Shown here in pieces: positions 1-8,263 of a stretch of 64,000 bases of DNA (within the stretch, counting starts at the first letter, position 1; every line of letters begins with the position of its first letter). Below the pieces are notes generated by a model that made no database searches, was not told the origin of the DNA, and saw nothing but the letters and a program-made list of their open reading frames with translations. A program made the translations under genes and the position numbers. The stretch is from Streptomyces fulvoviolaceus (GTDB lineage Bacteria > Actinomycetota > Actinomycetes > Streptomycetales > Streptomycetaceae), in NCBI RefSeq assembly GCF_000718165.1, contig NZ_JOEY01000003.1:1-64000 (forward strand), read 5' to 3'.

Positions 1-80
1 CTTCAGGGCCGAAAGCGGGGGTCTGGGGGCGGCAGCCCCCAGGGACGGGAATGGGAAGGGGCGGCGGGGGCGAAAACCGC
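1..80. repeat. GC-rich intergenic repeat with hairpin at the left edge
   Basis: A perfect 8-bp stem with a 4-nt loop (CTGGGGGC at 23-30, GCCCCCAG at 35-42) lies in a G-rich stretch. Text of this kind recurs between genes in many Streptomyces genomes, which I recall but could not check. It may serve as a terminator for a gene left of the window. The upstream gene is not visible. Confidence 0.4.
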
Positions 81-108
81 AGAGCCCAGCACAGGTACCG
101 TCACCCTC

Positions 109-1278
109 ATGCGCACCATCCTGATCACCGGCCCGGGCGGCAGCGGCCGTACGACGATCGCGGCCGCCACCGCGCTCGCCGCCGCCCGCGAGGGCACCCG
201 CACGCTCGTCCTCAGCGCCGACCGCGGCGACACCCTCGGCACGGTGCTGGGGACGCCGACAGGACCGGCTCCGGTGGCGGCCGCCGAGAACCTCACCGCC
301 TGGCGGCCCGACGCGACCGCCGGTTTCCGTGCCGACCTCGCCGCCTTCCAGGAACGCGCCTCCTCCGTCCTCGACCTGCTCGGCGCTTCCCGCCTGGACA
401 CCGAGGAGGTCACCCCCCTCCCCGGCGCCGAGGAACTCACCCTGCTCCGCGCGCTGCGGGACGCGACCCTCTCCGAACGGCACGACCTGCTCGTCGTGGA
501 CCTTCCCGCGAGCCTGGAGGCCCTCGCCCTCCTCTCGCTGCCCGAGGAACTGCGCCGCTATCTGCGCCGCCTGCTCCCGCCCGAACGGCAGGCGGCCCGC
601 GCCCTGCGCCCCATGCTCGGCCGGCTGGCCGGCGTCCCCATGCCCGCGGAGTGGCTGTACGAGACCGCCGCCCGCTGGGACCTGGAACTCGGCGCCGTGG
701 AAGCGGTCCTCGCCGACCGGGAGACCGTCGTACGGCTGGTCGCCGAGCCCGGCCCCGCCGGCGCCGACGCCGTACGCGCCGCCTCTCTCGCCCTCGCCCT
801 GCGCGGCCTGCGCCCCGACGTGCTGGTCGCGAACCGGGTCCTGCCGGAGGCCGCGGCCGACGGCTGGCTCGCCGGGCCCGTCGCCCAGCAGCGCAAGGTG
901 TTGGACGAGTGGCGGGAGACGTACGACGTACGACCGGTCGCGCATCTGGGCCATGACCCGCGCGGCGTCGACGACCTCACCGCGCTCGCCGTGTCCGAGG
1001 CCGGTGGCACGACCTCGGCGGTCGAGTGGCCCGTCACCGACCAGCTGGCCGAGGACGGCGTGCTCGTCTGGCACATCCCGCTGCCCGGGGCGATACGCGA
1101 CGAGCTGGACCTGATCCGGCGCGGCGACGAACTCGTCCTCACCGTGGGCCAGTTCCGCCGGATCGTGCCGCTCCCGTCCGCCCTGCGCCGCTGCACCGTC
1201 GACGGGGCGGCCCTGCGGGAGGGCGAGCTGCGGATCCGGTTCGCACCCGACCCGGATCTCTGGCCGCAGACACGGTGA
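109..1278 (+). CDS. ArsA/GET3-like ATPase with Arg in the P-loop
   Basis: A 389-residue P-loop protein of the ArsA/GET3 (anion-transporting ATPase) class. The N-terminus carries GPGGSGRTT at residues 8-16, so the invariant Walker A lysine position is Arg14. A hydrophobic strand ending VVDLP in the middle looks like Walker B. The last 45 residues (VLTVGQFRRIVPLPSALR region) resemble the HSP20-like beta domain at the C-terminus of many actinobacterial ArsA paralogues. No transmembrane segments or metal-binding Cys clusters are seen, so arsenite transport is unlikely. A soluble nucleotide-dependent targeting or regulatory role is more plausible. The start is the first ATG in frame. A DUF5304 gene follows after 57 bp and may be co-transcribed. 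Exact function unknown. Confidence 0.8.
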   Translation: MRTILITGPGGSGRTTIAAATALAAAREGTRTLVLSADRGDTLGTVLGTPTGPAPVAAAENLTAWRPDATAGFRADLAAFQERASSVLDLLGASRLDTEEVTPLPGAEELTLLRALRDATLSERHDLLVVDLPASLEALALLSLPEELRRYLRRLLPPERQAARALRPMLGRLAGVPMPAEWLYETAARWDLELGAVEAVLADRETVVRLVAEPGPAGADAVRAASLALALRGLRPDVLVANRVLPEAAADGWLAGPVAQQRKVLDEWRETYDVRPVAHLGHDPRGVDDLTALAVSEAGGTTSAVEWPVTDQLAEDGVLVWHIPLPGAIRDELDLIRRGDELVLTVGQFRRIVPLPSALRRCTVDGAALREGELRIRFAPDPDLWPQTR

Positions 1279-1335
1279 ACCGGGTACGCCCGTTCGGGTA
1301 ACGTCGTAGAGACGAACCGTAGTCAGGAGTCCGTC

Positions 1336-1821
1336 ATGAGCGAAGAGCTCCCCCCGTCAGACGCCACCAAGGATGAGGCCGTCGACGAGGTGCGGGCCAC
1401 CGACGCCGACGCGTGGTCGACGGCGTGCGCCGAGGACCTCGCCGCGGAGAAGGCCCGCCGCCGCGCCGAGTACGGCCCGCCGCCCGGCTCGGCCGCCGAG
1501 GAACTGCGCAAGCTCGTCGACGCCGTCACGGACAAGCTGTCGACCATCCAGTCGCCGCTGTTCGGGGCGGTCGCCGGACCCGCCGCCCAGCAGGTGGTCA
1601 AGCAGGTCGTCCAGCAGGCCAAAGCCGCGGTCGAACCCGTCATCGAGCGCAATCCCGACGTCTTCGACCATCTGGCCGCGGCGGGCAACGAACTCCTCGC
1701 CGCCTACCGCTCCGCGGTCCAGGCCCAGGAAGAGCGCTGGACGAACCGCGACACCGACCTGAGCGGCCGCGACGACCGCGGCGACGAGGCCGGTCCCGGG
1801 GAACGCATCGACTTGGACTGA
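1336..1821 (+). CDS. DUF5304-type conserved hypothetical protein
   Basis: A 161-residue acidic, Ala-rich protein without signal peptide or membrane segments. The first 60 residues are charged. The middle (AQQVVKQVVQQAKAAVEP) is predicted amphipathic helix, and the tail is Asp/Glu/Arg-rich and probably disordered. It matches what I remember of the Streptomyces DUF5304 family found between the ArsA-like ATPase and glucokinase genes. An AGGAG motif lies just upstream of the ATG. Function unknown. Its constant neighbours suggest a housekeeping role, which is inference only. Confidence 0.7.
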   Translation: MSEELPPSDATKDEAVDEVRATDADAWSTACAEDLAAEKARRRAEYGPPPGSAAEELRKLVDAVTDKLSTIQSPLFGAVAGPAAQQVVKQVVQQAKAAVEPVIERNPDVFDHLAAAGNELLAAYRSAVQAQEERWTNRDTDLSGRDDRGDEAGPGERIDLD

Positions 1822-1944
1822 GTCCTTCGGGCGGGGTCTCCTCGGTGCCGCCCGGGCCCGCCCACGGGGCGGACGACGGGAACCTGACGGCAGGGCCTCG
1901 GGTACGGTTGGCCGTAGCGGGGCTCGACCGAAACTGAGGGATTC

Positions 1945-2898
1945 ATGGGACTCACCATCGGCGTCGATATCGGCGGCACGAAGATCGCGGCCGGCGTGGT
2001 CGACGAGGAGGGCAACATCCTCTCGACCTTCAAGGTGCCGACCCCGGGCACGCCCGAGGGCATCGTGGAAGCCATCGCCTCCGCGGTGGAGGGCGCGCGC
2101 GCCGGGCACGAGATCGTCGGCGTGGGCATCGGTGCCGCCGGTTACGTCAACCGTCAGCGCTCCGAGGTCTACTTCGCCCCCAACATCGACTGGCGCAACG
2201 AGCCGCTGAAGGAGAAGGTCGAGGCCCGCGTGGGCCTCCCGGTCGTCGTCGAGAACGACGCCAACGCGGCCGCGTGGGGCGAGTACAAGTTCGGCGCCGG
2301 CAAGGGCCACCGCAACGTCATCTGCATCACGCTCGGCACCGGCCTCGGCGGCGGCATCATCATCGGCAACAAGCTGCGCCGCGGCCACTTCGGCGTCGCC
2401 GCCGAGTTCGGCCACATCCGCATGGTCCCGGACGGGCTGCTGTGCGGCTGCGGCTCGCAGGGCTGCTGGGAGCAGTACGCCTCCGGGCGCGCCCTCGTGA
2501 GGTACGCCAAGCAGCGCGCCAACGCCACCCCCGAGAACGCCGACATCCTGCTCGGCCTGGGTGACGGCACCCCCGACGGCATCGAGGGCAAGCACATCTC
2601 CATGGCCGCCCGTCAGGGCGACCCGGTCGCCGTCGACTCCTACCGCGAGCTCGCCCGCTGGGCCGGCGCCGGTCTCGCCGACCTCGCCTCCCTCTTCGAT
2701 CCGTCCGCCTTCATCGTCGGCGGCGGCCTCTCGGACGAGGGCGAGCTGGTCCTCGACCCGATCCGCAAGTCCTACAAGCGCTGGCTGGTGGGCGGCAACT
2801 GGCGCCCGGTCGCGGACGTCATCGCCGCCCAGCTGGGCAACGAGGCGGGCCTGGTGGGCGCGGCGGACCTGGCGAGAGAGCCCGACCCGATCATGTAA
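1945..2898 (+). CDS. glkA: Glucokinase (ROK family)
   Basis: Phosphorylates glucose to glucose-6-phosphate with ATP in the cytoplasm. In Streptomyces GlkA is also needed for glucose repression. The 317-residue protein shows the ROK layout: the phosphate-binding segment GVDIGGTKI at residues 5-13, the END sugar-binding motif (VVENDANAAAWGE), a glycine-rich LGTGLGGG loop, the zinc-binding CGCGSQGCWEQY motif of ROK sugar kinases, and the adenosine-binding GGG near the end. The ATG follows a GAGGGAT sequence. A dispersed GC-rich repeat lies immediately downstream. Length and motifs agree fully with the family. Confidence 0.95.
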   Translation: MGLTIGVDIGGTKIAAGVVDEEGNILSTFKVPTPGTPEGIVEAIASAVEGARAGHEIVGVGIGAAGYVNRQRSEVYFAPNIDWRNEPLKEKVEARVGLPVVVENDANAAAWGEYKFGAGKGHRNVICITLGTGLGGGIIIGNKLRRGHFGVAAEFGHIRMVPDGLLCGCGSQGCWEQYASGRALVRYAKQRANATPENADILLGLGDGTPDGIEGKHISMAARQGDPVAVDSYRELARWAGAGLADLASLFDPSAFIVGGGLSDEGELVLDPIRKSYKRWLVGGNWRPVADVIAAQLGNEAGLVGAADLAREPDPIM

Positions 2899-2920
2899 TC
2901 GGGCGTTGACCGGACCTACC

Positions 2921-3013
2921 CAGGGGCGCGGGGCTGGATGAACATGCGGCTCCGCCGCGTGGGCGCGACAAGCCACGACGAACCGGCAGTCGCCCATCCA
3001 CCTCGCGCCCCGA
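2921..3013. repeat. Streptomyces dispersed intergenic repeat, cruciform-forming
   Basis: Between glkA and the next gene lies a structured repeat. GGGGCGCG near 2923-2930 can pair with CGCGCCCC near 3004-3011, and an internal small hairpin GCGGC/GCCGC sits around 2946-2958. The text GGGGCGCGGGG followed by a GCGGCTCCGCCGCG core and GGGCGCGACAAGCC is a pattern I recall from many intergenic regions of Streptomyces genomes. A related copy is at about 60233-60275. It could terminate glkA transcription. Confidence 0.55.
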
Positions 3014-3037
3014 GCTATTCGGCGTAAATTGATCCAC

Positions 3038-3784
3038 ATGCCGCCGCTCCCCAATTCCCGCACAGAGCCCGACGGTTCCGCGGTCATCAGGATCCTGAGC
3101 TACAACATCCGCTCGATGCGGGACGACACCGACGCCCTGGCAAGGGTGATCAGCGCCTGCGAGCCGGACCTCGTCCTCGTCCAGGAAGCCCCCCGCTTCT
3201 TCCGCTGGCGCAAGAAGCTGGCCAGGCTGGCGGCGGCCTCCGGACAGGTGATTCTCACCGGGGGCGGCACCGCCGCGGGACCGGCGATTCTGTGCACCCT
3301 GCGCGCTACCGTCGAGAGGGCGGAGGACGTCCTGCTCCCGCTCACCCCGGGTGAGCACCGCCGCGGCTTCGCCACCGCGGTCGTACGCTTCGGCGGTGCC
3401 CGGATCGGCGTACTGAGCTGTCACCTCTCGCTCCGGAAGGACGAGCGCTACGACCAGTCCGGCATGCTTCTCGACCGGCTCGCCGGAATGGGCGTGGAGC
3501 ACGCCATCGCGGGCGGCGACCTCAACGAACGCCCCGGCGGCCGCACCTTCCGGCGCCTGACCGACGCCCTCCAGGACTGCTGGGCCACCGCCCCCTGGGG
3601 CGCCGAGCACACCTGGACCCGCGACGCACCACACCGCCGTATCGACGCGATCTTCGCGACGAAGGGAGTGGAGGTGCTGGGCTGCGGGGTGCCGTCGGGG
3701 CTCCCCGGCGTGGCCGAGGCCGATCTCAGGAGGGCGACGGATCACCTGCCCGTACTGGCCGTCCTTCGCGTGCCCGCGGCCTGA
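3038..3784 (+). CDS. Endonuclease/exonuclease/phosphatase (EEP) family protein
   Basis: A 248-residue metal-dependent phosphodiesterase of the EEP (DNase I-like) fold. The hallmark residues are present: LSYNIRS near the N-terminus (metal/phosphate Asn), LVQEAP (metal-binding Glu), GGDLNERP (catalytic Asp and Asn) and ATDHLPV near the end (Asp-His pair). No signal peptide is visible, so it is probably cytoplasmic. The substrate cannot be told from sequence: DNA repair, sphingomyelinase-like and phosphatase members all share the fold. I chose the ATG at 3038. An in-frame TTG at 3029 is also possible. It is convergent with the next gene. Confidence 0.8.
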   Translation: MPPLPNSRTEPDGSAVIRILSYNIRSMRDDTDALARVISACEPDLVLVQEAPRFFRWRKKLARLAAASGQVILTGGGTAAGPAILCTLRATVERAEDVLLPLTPGEHRRGFATAVVRFGGARIGVLSCHLSLRKDERYDQSGMLLDRLAGMGVEHAIAGGDLNERPGGRTFRRLTDALQDCWATAPWGAEHTWTRDAPHRRIDAIFATKGVEVLGCGVPSGLPGVAEADLRRATDHLPVLAVLRVPAA

Positions 3785-3882
3785 ACCGGATCCGCCCCTG
3801 ACGGAGTCCGGAGCAGCCACCCGAAGCCTGCGAGGCCCTCCGGGCCGAGCAGTGCGAGGGTGGCGTCGAGAGGCCGCCGGCG

Positions 3883-4479
3883 CTAGACGACCGCTCCGCG
3901 CCCCGGATCCTCGTCGTCCTCGTCGTCCGCCCGCATCCGCATCACCAGCGTGGCGAAGCCGCCCAGGAAGCCGCCGATGCCGACCGTGGTGAGCCACCAG
4001 GTCATCTCCCAGCCGAGCAGGACGGCGAGGAGCAGCAGGATCGGCCCGCCGAGCACGCCCAGCCAGGCGAACTTCGCGGTGGCGTCGGCGGCGGGCAGCG
4101 GCGGCGGCTCCGGCGGGACGAAGTGGCCCTCGTCGTCCTCCTCGAAGTCCTCGTCCGACGGCTCGGGCGTGCTGTAGTCGCGTGGGCCGCCGACACCGGG
4201 CGCGAAGGAGACGGAGCCGCCCAGCGGCTTCGCCGGCTTCTCCTCCTTCTTGAGCTGTTCGGGCTTCTCGGGCTTCTCGGGCTTCTCGGGGCGCTCGTCG
4301 TTCGTCTCGGGCTCGAGCAGCGCCAGGTCCTCGACGGACTTGAACGGCTTGGAGCCCGGCGGGTCCGGCGGCTCCTCGCCGTACCCTTCGACGATCGCTG
4401 CCCAGGCGGCCTCCTCGTCGAACGGGACGCCCTGCTCGTCCGGCTCACGGTCCTCGCGGTCGGAGTCGTGCTCAGCCAC
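3883..4479 (-). CDS. Acidic membrane protein with two C-terminal TM segments
   Basis: About 198 residues from the GTG at 4479. The N-terminal two thirds is hydrophilic and low-complexity, with repeated EKPEKPEKPE units and acidic runs. Two hydrophobic segments follow (WLGVLGGPILLLLAVLLGW and WWLTTVGIGGFLGGFATLV), and the end is short and acidic (DDEDDED). The topology suggests a cytoplasmic disordered domain tethered by a helical hairpin. Its GTG start overlaps the stop of the upstream hydrolase gene by 8 bp (GTGGCTGA), so the two are translationally coupled. The longer frame reaching 4539 is rejected because it would lie inside the hydrolase coding sequence. Function unknown. Confidence 0.7.
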   Translation of the reverse strand: MAEHDSDREDREPDEQGVPFDEEAAWAAIVEGYGEEPPDPPGSKPFKSVEDLALLEPETNDERPEKPEKPEKPEQLKKEEKPAKPLGGSVSFAPGVGGPRDYSTPEPSDEDFEEDDEGHFVPPEPPPLPAADATAKFAWLGVLGGPILLLLAVLLGWEMTWWLTTVGIGGFLGGFATLVMRMRADDEDDEDPGRGAVV

Positions 4480-5284
4480 GTGCGGCCGTCCCTTCCTGCT
4501 GGCTCGTCGGGCCCTCGTCGGCCGCCTCCTTGCCGACACCGGGTGCGAGCCGGTCGATGAAAGCGAGGCTCTCCTCGAAAATCCGGTCCGCGTCGTGGTC
4601 CAACGTCGCCACGTGGTAGCTCTGTTCCAGCACGGTCTCTGTTACGTCCGTGGACGAGACCCGGCTCAGTACGCGCGCGGAGTCGGCCGCCGGCACCACG
4701 TGGTCCTCGGCGCTGCGCAGGAGCAACAGCGGCTGGGTGACCTGCGGCAGCTCGCCGTCGACCAGCCGGAAGAAGATCCGCAGGGAGTGCGCGGCGTGCA
4801 GCGGAACCCGGTCGTACCCGAGCTCGGTGCCGCCCTCCTTCTTGATGTCGCTGGCGATCCCCGGCGTCGTACGGATGAGGTGCCGGGCCACCGGAAGGGC
4901 GTACGCGGCGAGGCCGTGCACGCGGTTCGCCGGGTTGACGACCACGACGCCGTCGACCGCGTCCCCGTGCTTGGCGGCCAGCCGCAGCGCCAGGGCTCCG
5001 CCCATGGACAGGCCGAACACGAACACCTTGGTGCAGCGCTCGCGCAGGGTGCGCAGCTCGCGGTCCACCTCGGCGTACCAGTCCTGCCAGCCGGTGAGCT
5101 GCATGTCCTCCCAGCGGGTGCCGTGCCCGGGCAGCAGCGGCAGTGAGACGGTCAGCCCGTGCCCGGCGAGGAACTCCGCCCAGGGGCGCAACGACTGGGG
5201 GGAACCGGTGAAACCGTGGCAGAGGAGGACGCCTGTCTCCCCGCCCTCGTGGCGGAACGGCTCGGCTCCGGGGAGGACCGGCAC
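4472..5284 (-). CDS. Alpha/beta hydrolase (carboxylesterase/lipase-like)
   Basis: A 270-residue serine hydrolase with the alpha/beta fold. It shows LLCHGFTGSP (oxyanion-hole HGF), the nucleophile elbow FGLSMGGAL, a late acid in SAEDHVVP and the catalytic His in SYHVATLDHD. The short lid and the pattern fit Est30-type carboxylesterases or monoacylglycerol-lipase-like enzymes. Cytoplasmic, with no signal peptide. It is the upstream member of a two-gene unit with the overlapping acidic membrane protein. It is divergent from the acyltransferase gene over a 144-bp gap, so the neighbourhood is loosely lipid-related. The natural substrate is unknown. Confidence 0.85.
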   Translation of the reverse strand: MPVLPGAEPFRHEGGETGVLLCHGFTGSPQSLRPWAEFLAGHGLTVSLPLLPGHGTRWEDMQLTGWQDWYAEVDRELRTLRERCTKVFVFGLSMGGALALRLAAKHGDAVDGVVVVNPANRVHGLAAYALPVARHLIRTTPGIASDIKKEGGTELGYDRVPLHAAHSLRIFFRLVDGELPQVTQPLLLLRSAEDHVVPAADSARVLSRVSSTDVTETVLEQSYHVATLDHDADRIFEESLAFIDRLAPGVGKEAADEGPTSQQEGTAARG

Positions 5285-5428
5285 CTAGGTCTCCTGTTCA
5301 TGAGAGGGGCGTGAGCAAGTCCAGGTGTGGTTCACCGTACGCGACCCCACTGACACCGACCAGGGTCGTCGGGTTCATTGACAGTGCTCCGGGTTAAGGT
5401 CTGATCCACGGACACAGGAGGCACGCGG

Positions 5429-6190
5429 GTGTTGTACGGCACGATGAAGGTTGCCATCGGAGGGCCGCTGAAGGTCGCCTTCAGGCCCTGGGTGGAGGGC
5501 CTGGAGAACATTCCGGCCGAGGGCCCCGCGATCCTGGCGAGCAACCACCTGTCGTTCTCCGACTCGTTCTTCCTGCCCGCGGTCCTCGACCGCAAGGTCA
5601 CCTTCATCGCGAAGGCCGAGTACTTCACCACGCCCGGGGTGAAGGGCAAGATGACGGCCGCCTTCTTCAAGGGCGCCGGCCAGCTCCCGGTGGACCGCTC
5701 CGGCGCGCGTGGCGCGGGCGAGGCGGCCATCAAGGCAGGCATCGAGGTCCTGGAGCGCGGCGAGCTGTTCGGGATCTACCCGGAGGGCACCCGCTCGCCC
5801 GACGGCCGCCTCTACCGGGGCAAGCCGGGCGGCCTCGCGCGCGTGGCGCTCGCCACCGGCGCGCCGGTCATCCCGGTCGCCATGATCGACACCGAGAAGA
5901 TCCAGCCGCCCGGCAAGGTCATGCCCAAGCTGATGCGCCCGGGCATCCGCATCGGCGAGCCCCTGGACTTCACCCGCTACCAGGGCATGGAGCACGACCG
6001 CTTCGTCCTCCGAGCGGTGACCGACGAGGTCATGTACGAAATCATGAAGCTCTCCGGTCAGGAGTACGTCGACATCTACGCGACCGCCGCCAAGCGGCAG
6101 CTCGCGGACGCGGCGAAGGCCGAGAGGGAAGCGGAGAAGGCGGCCAAGGCCGCACTCGTGCAGGCGGAGAAGGAGCGGTCCGGGTCCTAG
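5429..6190 (+). CDS. 1-acyl-sn-glycerol-3-phosphate acyltransferase (PlsC family)
   Basis: A 253-residue PlsC-family acyltransferase that would acylate lysophosphatidic acid or a related glycerolipid at the membrane. The catalytic HX4D block is NHLSFSDS, the glycerophosphate-binding block is FIYPEGTRSPDG-like (IYPEGTRSPDG), and the downstream VIPVAMIDT block is also present. The C-terminal 40 residues are charged and helical (AKAEREAEKAAKAA). It starts at the GTG at 5429, preceded by ACAGGAGG. A histidine kinase gene follows 39 bp later. Confidence 0.88.
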   Translation: MLYGTMKVAIGGPLKVAFRPWVEGLENIPAEGPAILASNHLSFSDSFFLPAVLDRKVTFIAKAEYFTTPGVKGKMTAAFFKGAGQLPVDRSGARGAGEAAIKAGIEVLERGELFGIYPEGTRSPDGRLYRGKPGGLARVALATGAPVIPVAMIDTEKIQPPGKVMPKLMRPGIRIGEPLDFTRYQGMEHDRFVLRAVTDEVMYEIMKLSGQEYVDIYATAAKRQLADAAKAEREAEKAAKAALVQAEKERSGS

Positions 6191-6229
6191 GATCCTGGGA
6201 CAGAGCAGTCCGGGCCGGGGGTGGGGGAT

Positions 6230-7447
6230 ATGACCAAGCGTGAACGCGTCATGCGCATGTCGGTCGAGCAGCCGCTGTGGCGTGCGCTCACCGCGTACCG
6301 GGTGCTCACGATGCTGTACGCGGTCGGGCTCTTCGCCACCGCGTACGACGAGTTCACCCGTCCCTGGGTCGCCATCACCTACTACTGCGTGCTGTCGGTC
6401 TGGACCCTCGCCACACTTCCCAGGGTCGCGAACGCGGCCAGCTGCACCAAGCGGTTCCTCGCCGCCGACCTGACCATCGCGCTCACCGGCATCCTGCTCA
6501 CGCCCGTCGCCGACGCGCACGAGCGGATCGTCGAGGGCGGCCCGACCCTGCCGTCGATATGGACCGCGGGTTCCGTCCTGGCCTTCGCGATCAAGGGCGG
6601 CTGGCGCTGGGCGGCCTTCGCCTCCACCGCGGTCGCCGCCGCCAACCTGGCCGAGCGCGGCGCCCCGGCCCGCGACACCGTCCACAACGTGATCCTCGTC
6701 TGGGTCGCCTCCATCGCCATCGGCTACGTCGTCGAGGTCGCCCGTGCCTCCGAGCGCACCCTCGCCCGCGCCCTGGAGATCGAGGCCGCGACCCGGGAAC
6801 GCGAGCGGCTGGCCAGGGACATCCACGACAGCGTGCTCCAGGTGCTGGCCATGGTGCAGCGGCAGGGCGCGGTCATCGGCGGTGAGGCGGCCGAGCTGGG
6901 CCGGATGGCCGGCGAGCAGGAGGTCGCGCTGCGCACGCTGGTCTCCGGCGGCCTGGTGCCCGTCTCCCGGGTGTCGGAGGACGAGGCCGAGGGGGCGGTC
7001 GTACGGGCCGTGGATGAGGAGTCGGACGACCTCGGCCCCGTCGACCTGCGCGCACTGCTCGCCCCGTACGCCTCGTCGAAGGTCAATCTCGCCGAGCCCG
7101 GCGCGCCCGTACCGCTGCCCCCGCCGGCCGCGAAGGAGCTGGCTGCCGCCGTGGGCGCCGCTCTGGACAACGTCCACAAGCACGCCGGGGAGCACGCGCG
7201 CGCGTGGATCCTGGTCGAGGACGAGCCCGACGAGGTGATCGTGACCGTACGGGACGACGGACCCGGTATCCCCGAAGGCCGGCTCGCGCAGGCCGAGGGG
7301 GAGGGGCGGCTCGGGGTGGCCCTGTCGATCCGGGGCCGGTTGCGCGAACTCGGCGGCAGCGCCGAGGTGATCTCGATTCCCGGGCAGGGCACGGAGGTCG
7401 AGCTGAAGGTACCGAAGGTCTCCTGGGGGAAGGCAGGGAAACGATGA
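6230..7447 (+). CDS. macS: Membrane histidine kinase, MacS-like (NarL-type partner)
   Basis: About 405 residues from the ATG at 6230 (an in-frame GTG at 6221 is possible). The first 150 residues hold several hydrophobic segments, giving a membrane sensor of the DUF5931 type. A HisKA_3 dimerisation helix follows with RERLARDIHDSVLQV, whose His199 is the predicted phosphorylation site. An HATPase domain ends the protein (DNVHKHAG N-box, DDGPGIPEG G-box). Its stop overlaps the regulator start by ATGA. Order and neighbours match, from memory, the S. coelicolor MacRS system controlling membrane proteins and development. The symbol rests on this synteny. Confidence 0.85.
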   Translation: MTKRERVMRMSVEQPLWRALTAYRVLTMLYAVGLFATAYDEFTRPWVAITYYCVLSVWTLATLPRVANAASCTKRFLAADLTIALTGILLTPVADAHERIVEGGPTLPSIWTAGSVLAFAIKGGWRWAAFASTAVAAANLAERGAPARDTVHNVILVWVASIAIGYVVEVARASERTLARALEIEAATRERERLARDIHDSVLQVLAMVQRQGAVIGGEAAELGRMAGEQEVALRTLVSGGLVPVSRVSEDEAEGAVVRAVDEESDDLGPVDLRALLAPYASSKVNLAEPGAPVPLPPPAAKELAAAVGAALDNVHKHAGEHARAWILVEDEPDEVIVTVRDDGPGIPEGRLAQAEGEGRLGVALSIRGRLRELGGSAEVISIPGQGTEVELKVPKVSWGKAGKR

Positions 7448-8118
7448 GCGACAAGGACCCGATCAAGGTCATGGTGGTCGACGACCACCCCATGTGGCGC
7501 GACGCGGTCGCCCGCGACCTGGCCGAGTCCGGCCTCGACGTGGTCGCCACCGCGGGCGACGGCGACCAGGCCGTACGCCGGGCCAAGGCCGCCGGGCCCG
7601 ACGTCCTCGTGCTCGACCTCAACCTGCCCGCCAAGCCCGGCGTCCAGGTCTGCAAGGAACTCGTCGGCCACAACCCGGCCCTGCGCGTCCTCGTCCTGTC
7701 CGCGAGCGGCGAGCACGCCGACGTACTGGAGGCGGTGAAGTCGGGGGCCACCGGCTATCTGCTGAAGTCGGCCTCGACCGAGGAACTGCTGGACGCGGTG
7801 CGCCGAACGGCGGCCGGTGACCCGGTGTTCACACCGGGGCTGGCCGGACTGGTCCTCGGCGAGTACCGCCGCCTGGCCTCCGACCCGGCACCGGCCGCGG
7901 ACAGCGACGCGCCCAAGGCCCCGCAGCTCACCGACCGCGAGACCGAGGTGCTGCGCCTGGTCGCCAAGGGCCTGAGCTACAAGCAGATCGCCGAACGCCT
8001 GGTCATCTCCCACCGGACGGTCCAGAACCACGTCCAGAACACCCTGGGCAAGCTCCAGTTGCACAACAGGGTGGAGCTCGTCCGGTACGCGATAGAGCGC
8101 GGACTCGACGACGAGTGA
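7444..8118 (+). CDS. macR: LuxR/NarL-type response regulator, MacR-like
   Basis: A 224-residue response regulator. The receiver domain has the acidic pair in VVDDHP, phosphoacceptor Asp58 in VLDLNLPAKPG, and Ser/Lys switch residues in VLSAS and LLKSAS. The C-terminal LuxR helix-turn-helix starts at LTDRETEVLRLVAKGLSYKQ. It is translationally coupled to the kinase by an ATGA overlap. Literature on S. coelicolor MacR, recalled here, gives a TGAGTAC-n2-GTACTCA binding site. A related motif cluster is seen at 29977-30029. Confidence 0.9.
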   Translation: MSDKDPIKVMVVDDHPMWRDAVARDLAESGLDVVATAGDGDQAVRRAKAAGPDVLVLDLNLPAKPGVQVCKELVGHNPALRVLVLSASGEHADVLEAVKSGATGYLLKSASTEELLDAVRRTAAGDPVFTPGLAGLVLGEYRRLASDPAPAADSDAPKAPQLTDRETEVLRLVAKGLSYKQIAERLVISHRTVQNHVQNTLGKLQLHNRVELVRYAIERGLDDE

Positions 8119-8203
8119 CGCACCAAGAGTGACGCACGGACTTGACGCCGGGTAAATCAACCGCCCGAGGTTTCACCGGAATTGCCCTTCCCACCCATCC
8201 CTG

Positions 8204-8219
8204 TGTGACCTGGATCACC
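8204..8219. promoter_or_regulatory. CRP-like palindrome upstream of pfkA
   Basis: TGTGA-N6-TCACC matches the classic CRP consensus TGTGA-N6-TCACA at all but the last base, 45 bp before the pfkA start. A TAGCGT hexamer at 8222-8227 could be the -10 element. Streptomyces encode a Crp protein. Whether this is a site for it is inference. Confidence 0.35.
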
Positions 8220-8263
8220 ATTAGCGTGGCTTCACCAGGCAACCGCGGCGAAGGGACATTTCC

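Noticed and set aside
5378..5400. Promoter TTGACA ... TAAGGT before the acyltransferase gene
   Set aside because: Both hexamers look good but the spacing is only 11 nt, too short for a sigma-70-type promoter.
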